DNA of 64,000 nucleotides from Evansella sp. AB-P1. GTDB taxonomy: Bacteria > Bacillota > Bacilli > Bacillales > Salisediminibacteriaceae. A model generated the notes under the pieces. That model ran no database searches, was not told where the DNA came from, and saw nothing but the letters and a program-made list of their open reading frames with translations. Every line of letters starts with the position of its first letter. Position 1 is the first letter of the stretch. The translations under genes were made by a program, and so were the position numbers. Below are positions 46,238-54,287 of the stretch, in pieces. Where the stretch lies: contig NZ_JARUKY010000003.1 in assembly GCF_029688925.1 (NCBI RefSeq), positions 222,117-286,116 on the forward strand, read 5' to 3'.

Positions 46238-46798
46238 TTACTCTACTGTAAATGGAAAGGATGTTTCAAAGACTTCTCCTTCTTTTGGTGTCATCCATGC
46301 AGTTAAAACATAGTCACCAGATTCTAGATCAAGTTCATTTAAATCAATATCATAATCTAATTGTTCTCCCGGATGTATTACCTCTTCTCCTTCCATTTGC
46401 ATAAACACTGCAACGCTTGAATATAAGAAAAGTTGTTCACCAGCTGTTGTCTCAACAGAATAATCAAACCGCTGCCCGCTTGAGAATGACATTGTAATAG
46501 TGTCTTGCGAATCATTAAAGACAACATATTGGAAAAGGACCTCATTTTCTAGATTAGGTACGAGCTCACTAGTCATTTCCTCACTACTATCCCCTTCATT
46601 TTCCAAGGTATCTTCATCCTTTTTATCATCATTATGATTCGAATCGTTATTATTCGAATCATTCCCTTCCTGAACTCCATTCCCCCCACTTCCAGTGGAC
46701 AATCTGTCATTCATACCTTGACTCCCTTCACTATTTCCAGTTCCACATGCAGAAAGAATCAATATAGCTATAGTTAAAACGATGAAAAGTTTCTTCAT
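46238..46798 (-). CDS. BsuPI-domain lipoprotein
   Basis: A 186-residue lipoprotein with lipobox LSAC at about residues 15-18, an Asn/Ser/Asp/Glu-rich linker of about 60 residues, and a C-terminal domain (about 85-186) resembling the BsuPI intracellular proteinase inhibitor fold: VVFNDSQDTITMSFSSGQRFDY, HPGEQLDYDIDL and SGDYVLTAWMTPKEG. The role of the external version is unknown; proteinase inhibition at the cell surface is possible. ATG at 46798. Confidence 0.87.
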   Translation of the reverse strand: MKKLFIVLTIAILILSACGTGNSEGSQGMNDRLSTGSGGNGVQEGNDSNNNDSNHNDDKKDEDTLENEGDSSEEMTSELVPNLENEVLFQYVVFNDSQDTITMSFSSGQRFDYSVETTAGEQLFLYSSVAVFMQMEGEEVIHPGEQLDYDIDLNELDLESGDYVLTAWMTPKEGEVFETSFPFTVE

Positions 46799-46972
46799 TT
46801 AACTTACCTCCTCTACATCTTCCATATTTATTTTTCACCTTTTTAGTCGCGAATAAAATAAGAAAGTTACACATTTATTTCGACAAATTTACACAGACAT
46901 CTGGTACCAAAAACGTTTACTTCATTCATTATCGGGAAACTATATTCATACGATGCATATGGGAGGGATTAG

Positions 46973-47767
46973 ATGTTTCGTAAAATAAAATTTCCTATTT
47001 TCACCTTAACGTTTGTATCATTTTTACTCATAATTAGTGGGTGTAATAATGACAATGATGATGGTGAAAACAACAATAATAATGAGGTAGATTCACTTCA
47101 AGCTCAGATTGAGGAATTGAATGAAGAAATTTCACAGCTTAGATCTGATCTAGCAGAAAAAGAAGATGAAATTGCTGATTTAGAGTCCCAGTTAGATGAA
47201 CAAAACGGTGATTCAGGGGATAATGGCACAAATAACAATGGTCAAACCAATGGAGATTCTGATCCAACTCAAGATGAAGTTCTTCGTAATCGAGCAGATC
47301 AGGTCGTTATTGCTTTAGAAAATATGAATTTCACTAGTTTAGGAGAGTACGTTCATCCGGAACAGGGTGTACTATTTTCTCCTTATGGACATGTGGATTT
47401 TGACGAAGATCTTAGTTTTAGTGCAGAAGAGGTTGGTAACTTTGCTAATGACAACGAAGAGTATGATTGGGGAACACAAGATGGATCTGGTCACCCAATC
47501 GAGATGACTCCTACTGAGTACTACGAAGAATATATTTATATCCGTGATTTCAGTAGAGAATCTTCAGAAATTGTAGTGAATGATATTGAAGAATATGGAA
47601 ATATTATTGTGAATGTAGAGGAAGCGTTTCCTGAGGCTAATTTTGTGAGTTACTATGTAACACCGACAGAAGGAGAACTAGATTGGGCTAATCTTATACT
47701 TGCATTCGAGGAGTATGATGGTGAATGGTATTTAGTCGGTTTAGTTGTAGACAGATGGACGATATAA
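46973..47767 (+). CDS. Coiled-coil hypothetical lipoprotein
   Basis: A 264-residue lipoprotein: lipobox ISGC at about residues 21-24, an Asn/Asp linker, a coiled coil (about 40-75, SLQAQIEELNEEISQLRSDL), another Asn/Gly-rich linker, then a C-terminal domain of about 160 residues (VVIALENMNFTSLGEYVHPE to EYDGEWYLVGLVVDRWTI). The C-terminal domain occurs in other bacillus lipoproteins as far as I recall, without known function. Ribosome binding site GGGAGGG. Divergent from the BsuPI lipoprotein. Confidence 0.85.
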   Translation: MFRKIKFPIFTLTFVSFLLIISGCNNDNDDGENNNNNEVDSLQAQIEELNEEISQLRSDLAEKEDEIADLESQLDEQNGDSGDNGTNNNGQTNGDSDPTQDEVLRNRADQVVIALENMNFTSLGEYVHPEQGVLFSPYGHVDFDEDLSFSAEEVGNFANDNEEYDWGTQDGSGHPIEMTPTEYYEEYIYIRDFSRESSEIVVNDIEEYGNIIVNVEEAFPEANFVSYYVTPTEGELDWANLILAFEEYDGEWYLVGLVVDRWTI

Positions 47768-47796
47768 TCTGTTAAGAGCTCGCCATTGGTAAAAAG

Positions 47797-47829
47797 GTGA
47801 AAAAGCATGGTCCTCCATGCTTTTTCCAT
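47797..47829. terminator. Bidirectional intrinsic terminator
   Basis: GAAAAAGCATGG (47799-47810) pairs with CCATGCTTTTTC (47815-47826). It can serve both the coiled-coil lipoprotein and the convergent UVR-motif gene. Confidence 0.88.
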
Positions 47830-47841
47830 TTCTCTATACTT

Positions 47842-48042
47842 TCACATTCTACTTCTCTTCTTTAACTCCTCAATGATGTAGACCATCTCTGTTTTTATTT
47901 CAGATGCTCTATCAAATTCAAATGCATTTCTTGCAAAATTCAACTCTTCCATTAGTACTTTGTATCTACCTTTTAATTCTTCCAGACTTTGTTCAGTCAG
48001 TTTAAGCATTTCTTTTAGATTTGGTTCTACTTTATACATCAT
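47842..48042 (-). CDS. 66-residue UVR-motif protein under c-di-GMP riboswitch control
   Basis: A small helical protein. The second half, LNFARNAFEFDRASEIKTEM, matches the UvrB/UvrC (UVR) motif, the hairpin by which UvrB and UvrC, or McsA and ClpC, contact partners. The first half is a coiled coil (MLKLTEQSLEELKGRYKVL). GGGGGA lies 5 to 8 bases before two consecutive ATG codons. It stands alone behind a c-di-GMP-I riboswitch with its own terminator, so it is the sole target of that switch. It is probably an adaptor or regulator of a protein partner; no function is known. Confidence 0.82.
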   Translation of the reverse strand: MMYKVEPNLKEMLKLTEQSLEELKGRYKVLMEELNFARNAFEFDRASEIKTEMVYIIEELKKRSRM

Positions 48043-48132
48043 ATTTCCCCCTTCATTTTAATGGATTATTACATATAAACCATGTTAAAAAGCGAGATCT
48101 TTATGAATGAAACAAGTGAGTCCTTTTTCAAA

Positions 48133-48169
48133 TAAAGATGGATACCTAAAGAAAAGATATCCATCTAAT
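48133..48169 (-). terminator. Riboswitch expression-platform terminator before the UVR-motif gene
   Basis: AGATGGATA pairs with TATCCATCT, followed by TTATTTG on the minus strand, between the c-di-GMP aptamer and the gene. Confidence 0.72.
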
Positions 48170-48174
48170 ATCAG

Positions 48175-48257
48175 TTTCTTTGGCAACTCGGCTACCATAG
48201 CTTACACTTTAGGCCCGTGGCTTTGCGTCCTTATTTTTCAATAAGTTTGCTATTAAC
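48175..48257 (-). ncRNA. Cyclic di-GMP-I (GEMM-I) riboswitch upstream of the UVR-motif gene
   Basis: Minus-strand core: AGCAAACTT (48251-48243), GGACGCAAAGCCACGGGCC, TAAAG, GCTATGGTAGCCGAGTTGCC. All hallmarks of the class I aptamer are kept, though the first helix starts AGCAAA rather than GGCAAA. Followed by a terminator hairpin. Confidence 0.92.
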
Positions 48258-48448
48258 TTTAAACTATTTTTATCCAGTTAAATTAATACTTTTATACTAT
48301 TTACTATACATGGAACAGATTAACATTCCTACAAGTTTACATAAACTAGATATAGTCGTACCATAAAACCTCATTATAATTTGAACAATAATAGGACTAT
48401 CACCCGTCACTAGTATAGTTCGACAAAATTCGAGCAGAAGCTAGTGCA

Positions 48449-50833
48449 TTATTCTGTCCGCAATGCATCTACTGGGTCTTTTTTTGCTGCCATTCGCGCT
48501 GGGATAAGACCCGATATGAGTGTGAGTAACATGCTCCCTCCGATGAGTAAAAGGGCTGCGATTACATTTAAGCTTGCTAAGTCTTGAATTTCTGTTAAAC
48601 CGTAGATGATTGCATTAATTGGTATGAGAAGAAGGTACGAAATCCCAACGCCCAGTAAACCAGCCACGAATCCTACTATAAGTGTCTCAGCGTTAAAAAC
48701 CCGTGAAACATCCTTCTTTCTTGCTCCTACACTTCGTAAAATCCCAATTTCCTTCGTCCGTTCAATCACTGAGACATAGGTAATGATTCCGATCATAATA
48801 GTAGAGACAATAAGAGAAATAGCTGCAAAACCAACTAGAACATACGTGACAGTATTAATCATTGCTCCAATCATGCCTGTAATCATTTCTGCAAGATCAG
48901 TATATATAACTTGATCCTCCTTTTCTTTTCCATCATTATATTCATCCAAATATGCTTTAATTTCATCCTTACTGGCAAAATCATTTGGATATATATCAAT
49001 ACCTGTTGGAGAAGTGATTGCACCTAAGCGAATAAGTGACTGCTCCTTTTCTCTTTCACTTGAAAAAGGTACCCCTTGAATAACATCAACATCCGACTCC
49101 TGTTGTTCAACTGATATATTTGATTTTTTTGCATCACTAACAATGAAATCAGTTAAAGCTTGTGTATAAATCAATCCTTGAGAAAAATATTCGCTAACAG
49201 CATTCTCCTTAATTCGCAAAATACCTGTAATTGTTAGCTCCATTCCACTATCACCGTGAAACAAATCATTGTATTGAGCTGGTGCTGCTGGTTCAAAAAT
49301 CCCATCTTCTACTTCTGTATAAAAATCATTATTCGGAATGACCTTTAACATGCTTGTTCCAATAAAATCGTTTAGACTGTACATTTCATCTTCAGAGTGA
49401 ATACCTAGTTTTTCAAAAAATGAAGCATTTAATCGATTATACTCATCCACTACTAGAGCAATCTCGTTTTCCGCAGTCGGTAAGCGACTCCCCTCTCCAA
49501 TGAGATCATTGATTGAGAGGATAAACTCCTCATTTTCCGGCATTTCCTGCCATTGACTAGAACCATTCCTAGGAGCCATCCCCTGGGAAGAACTACTAGC
49601 AGATGGCGCAAAATTCACAACGACATCCTCACCTTTAGCTAGCACATTCATCTCCACACCCCTTGTGTAGGAAATGACATTCACGGCATCAGGCATTTCC
49701 TCCTCCATCTGCCCAATAAAATCTATGTATTCATCGGTAAATACATTTCGGTGCCTTGTAACATTTCCACGTCGATCTTGACGATAAATAACATCTTCCT
49801 CTGTAAATTCTTCATAATCATTTATTCTATTACTATCACCAGCACTTGAAGGATCATCATTATGTAATGGTACTGCCTGTTCATCCGTACTAATTGTTAT
49901 AGGAAAACTAGACAGAGTATCTGACTCCATTTCAGCAATCTGCTGCGATAATCCGTTCGACAGTGCTAGAACGAGGGCTACACCGATAATTCCAATGCTA
50001 CCAGCAAAAGCTGTAATTATCGTTCTTCCTTTTTTCGTCAATAAATTTTTAAATGAGAGTAGCATAGCTGTTGTTAAAGACATGGACGTCTTACTACGCT
50101 TTACTTTATTAGAGCTTCCCATTTCTTGATGAGTACTGGACTCTGTTTTTCCCAATGGGTTACTATCTGATTGCACTTCTCCATCCAAAAATCGAATCAC
50201 TCTTGTACTATATTCTTTTGCCAGCTCCTCATTATGCGTGACCATAATTACGAGGCGCGTTTTCCCTATTTCTTTAAGTATCTCCATTACTTGAAAACTA
50301 GTCTCACTATCTAATGCGCCAGTAGGTTCGTCCGCAAGTATGATATCAGGATTATTCACAAGAGATCTTGCTATTGCCACTCGCTGCATTTGTCCTCCAG
50401 AAAGTTGACTTGGTTTTTTATCTATATGGTCACCTAAACCAACTTCGCGGAGTACTTCCTTCGCCCGTTCCTTCCTTTCTGAATTGGACACTCCGGACAA
50501 TGTCATGGCAATTTCTACATTTTGCAAAACCGATTGATGACCAATGAGATTATAATTTTGAAATACAAATCCTATTGATCTGTTCCGATAAGCATCCCAA
50601 TCAGAGTCCTTATATTTCTTCGTAGATTGATTTTTAATGATTAAGTCACCACTATCGTAACGATCAAGTCCTCCGATAATGTTTAATAGTGTTGTTTTTC
50701 CAGACCCTGATTGCCCTAAAATGGTGACAAATTCACTTTCTCTGAACTCAAGAGAAATTCCCTTTAGAACTTCTGTTGCAACGTCTCCTGCTGTATACGA
50801 CTTTCTTATATCTATAAGCTTAAATTTCCACAA
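48449..50833 (-). CDS. MacB-like ABC transporter, fused ATPase and FtsX-type permease
   Basis: A 794-residue fusion. Residues 1-230 are the ATPase (Walker A GQSGSGKTT, signature LSGGQMQRVAIARS, Walker B ILADEPTGALD). A membrane helix follows near 265, then an extracytoplasmic MacB-type domain of about 370 residues, and three C-terminal FtsX-type helices (from about 670). This class exports peptides or lipids, or transmits mechanical signals, rather than importing. It starts with TTG at 50833, 9 bases after AAAGGAG. No adjacent MacA, histidine kinase or regulator gene, so the substrate is unknown. Confidence 0.93.
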   Translation of the reverse strand: MWKFKLIDIRKSYTAGDVATEVLKGISLEFRESEFVTILGQSGSGKTTLLNIIGGLDRYDSGDLIIKNQSTKKYKDSDWDAYRNRSIGFVFQNYNLIGHQSVLQNVEIAMTLSGVSNSERKERAKEVLREVGLGDHIDKKPSQLSGGQMQRVAIARSLVNNPDIILADEPTGALDSETSFQVMEILKEIGKTRLVIMVTHNEELAKEYSTRVIRFLDGEVQSDSNPLGKTESSTHQEMGSSNKVKRSKTSMSLTTAMLLSFKNLLTKKGRTIITAFAGSIGIIGVALVLALSNGLSQQIAEMESDTLSSFPITISTDEQAVPLHNDDPSSAGDSNRINDYEEFTEEDVIYRQDRRGNVTRHRNVFTDEYIDFIGQMEEEMPDAVNVISYTRGVEMNVLAKGEDVVVNFAPSASSSSQGMAPRNGSSQWQEMPENEEFILSINDLIGEGSRLPTAENEIALVVDEYNRLNASFFEKLGIHSEDEMYSLNDFIGTSMLKVIPNNDFYTEVEDGIFEPAAPAQYNDLFHGDSGMELTITGILRIKENAVSEYFSQGLIYTQALTDFIVSDAKKSNISVEQQESDVDVIQGVPFSSEREKEQSLIRLGAITSPTGIDIYPNDFASKDEIKAYLDEYNDGKEKEDQVIYTDLAEMITGMIGAMINTVTYVLVGFAAISLIVSTIMIGIITYVSVIERTKEIGILRSVGARKKDVSRVFNAETLIVGFVAGLLGVGISYLLLIPINAIIYGLTEIQDLASLNVIAALLLIGGSMLLTLISGLIPARMAAKKDPVDALRTE

Positions 50834-51024
50834 ACAGACCTACTCCTTTGATGGTTAAGATATTTATAGTGTAGCACTTGATTATGAAGGGAGGATGAAC
50901 ATGCTGATTTCTGTTCGGAAAAGATTTCACTCACTGAAAAAATGAAATATTTATAAAAGGGACTGCTAGTTTAAGAGGAGAAAATAACATCCAAGTAAGC
51001 ATCGATGAATGACTTGAGGCGATT

Positions 51025-51125
51025 TAGTAGTATGAAAAGCACAAGACGCCCAATTTCCCCTAGATGCAGCCCACGTCCTGAAGGCAACGGTTAAATCATC
51101 GTCCTCCTAACACCTAGACAATGAT
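51025..51125. repeat. Dispersed repeat (second copy)
   Basis: AAAAGCACAAGACGCCC, CCCACGTCCTGAAGGCAACG and GGTTAAATCATCG mirror the copy at 15445-15545. Located between the MacB-like and RDD genes. Confidence 0.58.
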
Positions 51126-51210
51126 AGAAAAAATTATAAATTCTTTCAAAAAAATCGAATATATACTAAGGAGCACAGCTTTTCAGCTATACTAAGGAGG
51201 TTAATATAGC

Positions 51211-51261
51211 TTGTTGCAAAACACCGAATTCATTCCAAAAGGGAGGCCATTCCAATCATGA
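51211..51261 (+). CDS. Possible 16-residue leader peptide coupled to the RDD gene
   Basis: TTG at 51211, 10 bases after AAGGAGG, opens a 16-codon frame ending in TGA at 51259-51261. The stop overlaps the RDD gene's ATG (ATGA), and the RDD ribosome binding site GGGAGG lies inside the frame. This suggests translational coupling; the peptide is otherwise unremarkable. Confidence 0.35.
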   Translation: MLQNTEFIPKGRPFQS

Positions 51262-51770
51262 ACGCGACGTTTCTTTTACGCTTAAAAGCTTTCTTGTTTG
51301 ATTACATAATTATTCTTTGTTACTTAATAATCCTCTTCTTCATAAATATATTCCTTTTTCCATCCTTACAAGAATTTTTCACCGGGTCTATCATAGTAGC
51401 CCAGCTCACAGGGTTTATTATGGTGACACTCCCTGTGTCCATTTATTTTATTATTACTGACTCATCCATTGTTGGGCAATCCTTTGGAAAAAGGAGAACA
51501 GGTATCCGAATAATAAATAAAAACGGAGCACCACTTTCTATTATTCATGTAACCTTCCGAACGATACTGAAGTTTCTCCCATGGGAATTATCCCATTTCC
51601 TTGTTTATCGTCTTATTTACTTAGGAGAAAGTCAAGTTCCTACCCGTTACTATATTATTGGTGGAATTATATACGGACTGATTTTCACTTATATATTCAC
51701 TGCTATTTTCACGAAAAAGAAACAAGCACTGTACGATATCATTGCAAAAACAGAAGTTATTAAAGAGTAG
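51258..51770 (+). CDS. RDD family membrane protein
   Basis: A 170-residue protein with four membrane segments. The family motif begins as RLKAFLFDYIIIL (Arg and Asp of RDD) and continues QSFGKRRTGIRI and ALYDIIAKTEVI. RDD proteins are poorly known; some act in Na+/H+ exchange or salt tolerance. The start at 51258 has GGGAGG 11 bases upstream and overlaps the stop of a possible 16-codon leader. Single gene followed by the hairpin array. Confidence 0.9.
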   Translation: MNATFLLRLKAFLFDYIIILCYLIILFFINIFLFPSLQEFFTGSIIVAQLTGFIMVTLPVSIYFIITDSSIVGQSFGKRRTGIRIINKNGAPLSIIHVTFRTILKFLPWELSHFLVYRLIYLGESQVPTRYYIIGGIIYGLIFTYIFTAIFTKKKQALYDIIAKTEVIKE

Positions 51771-51829
51771 TCTATCCTGAAAAGCTGTTATCGAACTTAT
51801 CAGGATTAACAAATAAAGGTCAGGTAAGC

Positions 51830-52235
51830 ACATTGGCGGACTTCTATACGCCTGCAAATCTCTTTTTCCCTTTTGCAGGCTTATTGGCGACCTCCTATAC
51901 GCCTGCAAATCTCTTTTTCCCTTTTGCAGGCTTATTGGCGACCTCCTATACGCCTGCAAATCTCTTTTTCCCTTTTGCAGGCTTATTGGCGACCTCCTAT
52001 ACGCCTGCAAATCTCCTTTTCCCTTTTGCAGGCTTATTGGCGACCTTCTATACGCCTGCAAATCTCTTTTTCCCTTTTGCAGGCTTATTGGCGACCTCCT
52101 ATACGCCTGCAAATCTCTTTTTCCCTTTTGCAGGCTTATTGGCGACCTCCTATAAGCCTGCAAATCTCCTTTTCCCTTTTGCAGGCTTATTGGCGACCTT
52201 CGATATTCCCACAAACCTCCACTTGCATAGCCGGT
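51830..52235. repeat. Tandem hairpin array, 51 bp period, 7 copies
   Basis: CCTGCAAATC recurs at 51851, 51902, 51953, 52004, 52055, 52106 and 52157, with a degenerate copy at 52208. CCTGCAAA pairs with TTTGCAGG in each unit, followed by a GCTTATTGGCGACCTCCTATACG linker. As 51 is divisible by 3, the false ORFs here repeat a 17-residue unit. Confidence 0.92.
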
Positions 52236-52245
52236 GTACCCTAAA

Positions 52246-52286
52246 AGAAAAAGCATGGAACCATAAAAGTTCCACGCTTTTTCATA
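52246..52286. terminator. Intrinsic terminator of serA
   Basis: AAAAAGCATGGAAC pairs with GTTCCACGCTTTTT around CATAAAA; a near-perfect stem with A and T runs on both sides. Confidence 0.82.
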
Positions 52287-52349
52287 CATACCGACAATAG
52301 GGTCATAATTCAATTAAATCCAGAAGATACTTAACACAGCACCTACCTA

Positions 52350-53549
52350 TTAAATGAATCTTATTGAAACAACACCAGTAATTTCTTTAATTTTTGCTTC
52401 TAGACCTGGAAGAACTTCACCGTTTACTTTGTTGTCAATATCGATCATTGTGTAGGCATAGTCCCCACGGCTTCTGTTTACCATATCTGCAATGTTTAAT
52501 TTATAGTCAGAAAGGGCTGTTGTCATTTGACCAACCATATTCGGAACGTTCTTATGGAATACAGTCACACGACGCTTACCTGTGTATGGTAACGATGCGT
52601 TTGGAAAATTCACAGAGTTTTTAATATTACCAGTCTCAAGATAATCTTTCACTTCATGAGCAGCCATGATTGCACAGTTTTCCTCAGACTCGTTCGTTGA
52701 AGCCCCAAGATGAGGGATTGGAATCGCATTTTTCATCTTCAAAACGTCTGCATTCGGGAAGTCTGTAATGTATTTTCCTACTTTCCCTTCCTCAAGCGCT
52801 ACAGCAATATCCTTTTCATCCACAAGTCCACCACGGGAGAAGTTAAGAATATACACGTCATCCTTCATGATACCGAATGTTTCTGCATTAAACATTCCTT
52901 TCGTATCAGGCGTTAATGGTACGTGCACAGTGATGTAGTCAGACTTAGCGAATAACTCTTCAAGAGACATTGCACGATGGATGTTGCGAGAAAGGCTCCA
53001 AGCAGTATCAACAGAGATAAATGGATCAAAGCCGATAACATCCATTTCTAAGTTTAAAGCATCATTTGCAACAAGAGCACCGATTGCCCCTAAACCAATT
53101 ACACCAAGAGTTTTACCTTTAATTTCTTTACCGACAAAGTTCTTCTTACCAGATTCAACTAGCTTCGGAATGTTTTCCCCTTCACCTTCTAATGTTTTAA
53201 CCCAAGCAGCCCCATCAAAAAGATTACGAGATGCAGCGATTAACGTTGTTAACACAAGCTCCTTTACTGCGTTTGCGTTAGCACCTGGTGTGTTAAAAAC
53301 AACAATTCCACGTTCAGTACATTTGTCGATAGGAATATTATTTACACCTGCTCCAGCACGAGCAATAGCCTTCAGATTAGATTCTAGCTCTAAATCATGC
53401 ATGTTGAAGCTACGAACAACGATTGCATCAGGATTTTCACTTCCATCATCAATCGTATATTTTTCCTGACTAAAAACATTCAATCCTTTTTCCGAAATAT
53501 TATTCAACGTTTTAATCGTGTTCACTTTGCTAGTTGTAACTGTGCTCAT
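52350..53549 (-). CDS. serA: D-3-phosphoglycerate dehydrogenase (short form)
   Basis: A 399-residue NAD-dependent enzyme of serine synthesis, converting 3-phosphoglycerate to 3-phosphohydroxypyruvate. Rossmann motif LGVIGLGAIGALVAND; catalytic Arg in NFSRGGLVDE; Glu/His region IPHLGASTNESEENCA. The C-terminal domain (about 325-399, VPNMVGQMTTALSDYKLNIADMV) is an ACT-like regulatory domain; the protein lacks the intervening domain of the 525-residue long form. AGAGGAG precedes the ATG. A ZTP riboswitch lies about 580 bp upstream on the same strand, linking serine supply to one-carbon and purine status. Confidence 0.93.
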   Translation of the reverse strand: MSTVTTSKVNTIKTLNNISEKGLNVFSQEKYTIDDGSENPDAIVVRSFNMHDLELESNLKAIARAGAGVNNIPIDKCTERGIVVFNTPGANANAVKELVLTTLIAASRNLFDGAAWVKTLEGEGENIPKLVESGKKNFVGKEIKGKTLGVIGLGAIGALVANDALNLEMDVIGFDPFISVDTAWSLSRNIHRAMSLEELFAKSDYITVHVPLTPDTKGMFNAETFGIMKDDVYILNFSRGGLVDEKDIAVALEEGKVGKYITDFPNADVLKMKNAIPIPHLGASTNESEENCAIMAAHEVKDYLETGNIKNSVNFPNASLPYTGKRRVTVFHKNVPNMVGQMTTALSDYKLNIADMVNRSRGDYAYTMIDIDNKVNGEVLPGLEAKIKEITGVVSIRFI

Positions 53550-54097
53550 AATAAATTCTCCTCTTTCCCATTTTTTATTGATTCAACATTATTAACACCC
53601 TTGTGTATAGAAACACAAATAAATGATAGCTTAACACCGAAATGAACCATGAACAGAAACACCATACTGATTTTTTCGGCAAAAATAAAATGGAACTCTT
53701 TTTGAATTTTGATTTCAACTACATGAACGATACCGTCTCAACAAACTTCTATTTAAAAATTATTGTGTATATTGTGCCTGTGTAAAAAAACCTAACATAA
53801 AATAATAGACTCTATTATTCTAAAAAAAAGATGGTTAGTCAAGTATAAAGTTTGAATCGTCTGACGATTTAAACTTGCAATATTCAAATAGGACCATTTC
53901 GTCCTACTCTCACAACTAGATAGCAATCCAATTTGACCCTTTAACGAATTAAAGCGATTTACAATATCCTCACAATAACACACTTCTAAATCACGAGTAA
54001 AGGTATGACAACAAATTTTCACAAAGACGACTTCTCTACAACCACACATCGATTGCCCTAATCTATTACCACTATCGCCAATGATCCCCCCTAATAA
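53550..54097 (-). other. Long, structured region between a ZTP riboswitch and serA
   Basis: No credible gene: the 103-codon minus-strand frame at 53792-54103 is Cys-rich and has no ribosome binding site. Several hairpins are visible on the minus strand: TAGGAC/GTCCTA near 53890-53910, AAGTTTAAATCGT/ACGATTCAAACTT at about 53846-53877, and AATAATAGA/TCTATTATT at about 53800-53820. It may be a long leader or a separate small RNA. Confidence 0.5.
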
Positions 54098-54136
54098 GCA
54101 CAAAGAGGTAAGGGTTTGAAATCCCCTTACCTCTGC
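54098..54136 (-). terminator. Terminator adjoining the ZTP aptamer
   Basis: AGAGGTAAGGG and CCCTTACCTCT form a perfect 11 bp stem (54124-54134 with 54104-54114), followed by TTGTGCTT on the minus strand. It follows directly on the aptamer's last conserved bases, so ligand binding could compete with it. Confidence 0.8.
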
Positions 54137-54208
54137 CCAGGCGAACGGCTAATCGACACTACGTGCTCCCTCACGGTTCTCCGTGTTTCGCCAGTTACAC
54201 ATAGCCTT
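54132..54208 (-). ncRNA. ZTP (pfl motif) riboswitch
   Basis: Minus-strand sequence contains the ZTP/ZMP aptamer hallmarks: TGTGTAACTGGCG, a CACGG...CCGTG hairpin, GGGAGCACG, then AGCCGTTCGCCTGGGCA near 54135. It senses the purine intermediates ZMP and ZTP, which rise when 10-formyl-tetrahydrofolate is short. The next gene on this strand is serA. Confidence 0.87.
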
Positions 54209-54220
54209 TTCATTTCTTTT

Positions 54221-54249
54221 ATAGTACCAAATTTCCTTCCAACCTTCAA
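54221..54249 (-). promoter_or_regulatory. Promoter of the ZTP riboswitch transcript
   Basis: TTGAAG (54244-54249) and TACTAT (54221-54226) on the minus strand, 17 bp apart, immediately before the aptamer and after the end of the chemoreceptor gene. Confidence 0.6.
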
Positions 54250-54287
54250 CCCTAAAAAAAGAGGAAGAATATGGATCACTGAACGAA

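Noticed and set aside
50901..50945. 14-codon ORF after GGGAGG, rich in Lys and Arg
   Set aside because: Too short and with no supporting context; probably part of the promoter region of the MacB-like gene.
51621..52313. ORFs on both strands with 17-residue repeats
   Set aside because: Products of the 51 bp hairpin array; the minus-strand one also runs through the RDD gene.
53550..54097. T-box leader before serA
   Set aside because: No T-box core (TGGNACCGCG-type) was found in the minus-strand sequence.
53792..54103. 103-codon minus-strand ORF
   Set aside because: Cys-rich, no ribosome binding site, and it begins in the riboswitch terminator; better read as leader or non-coding RNA.
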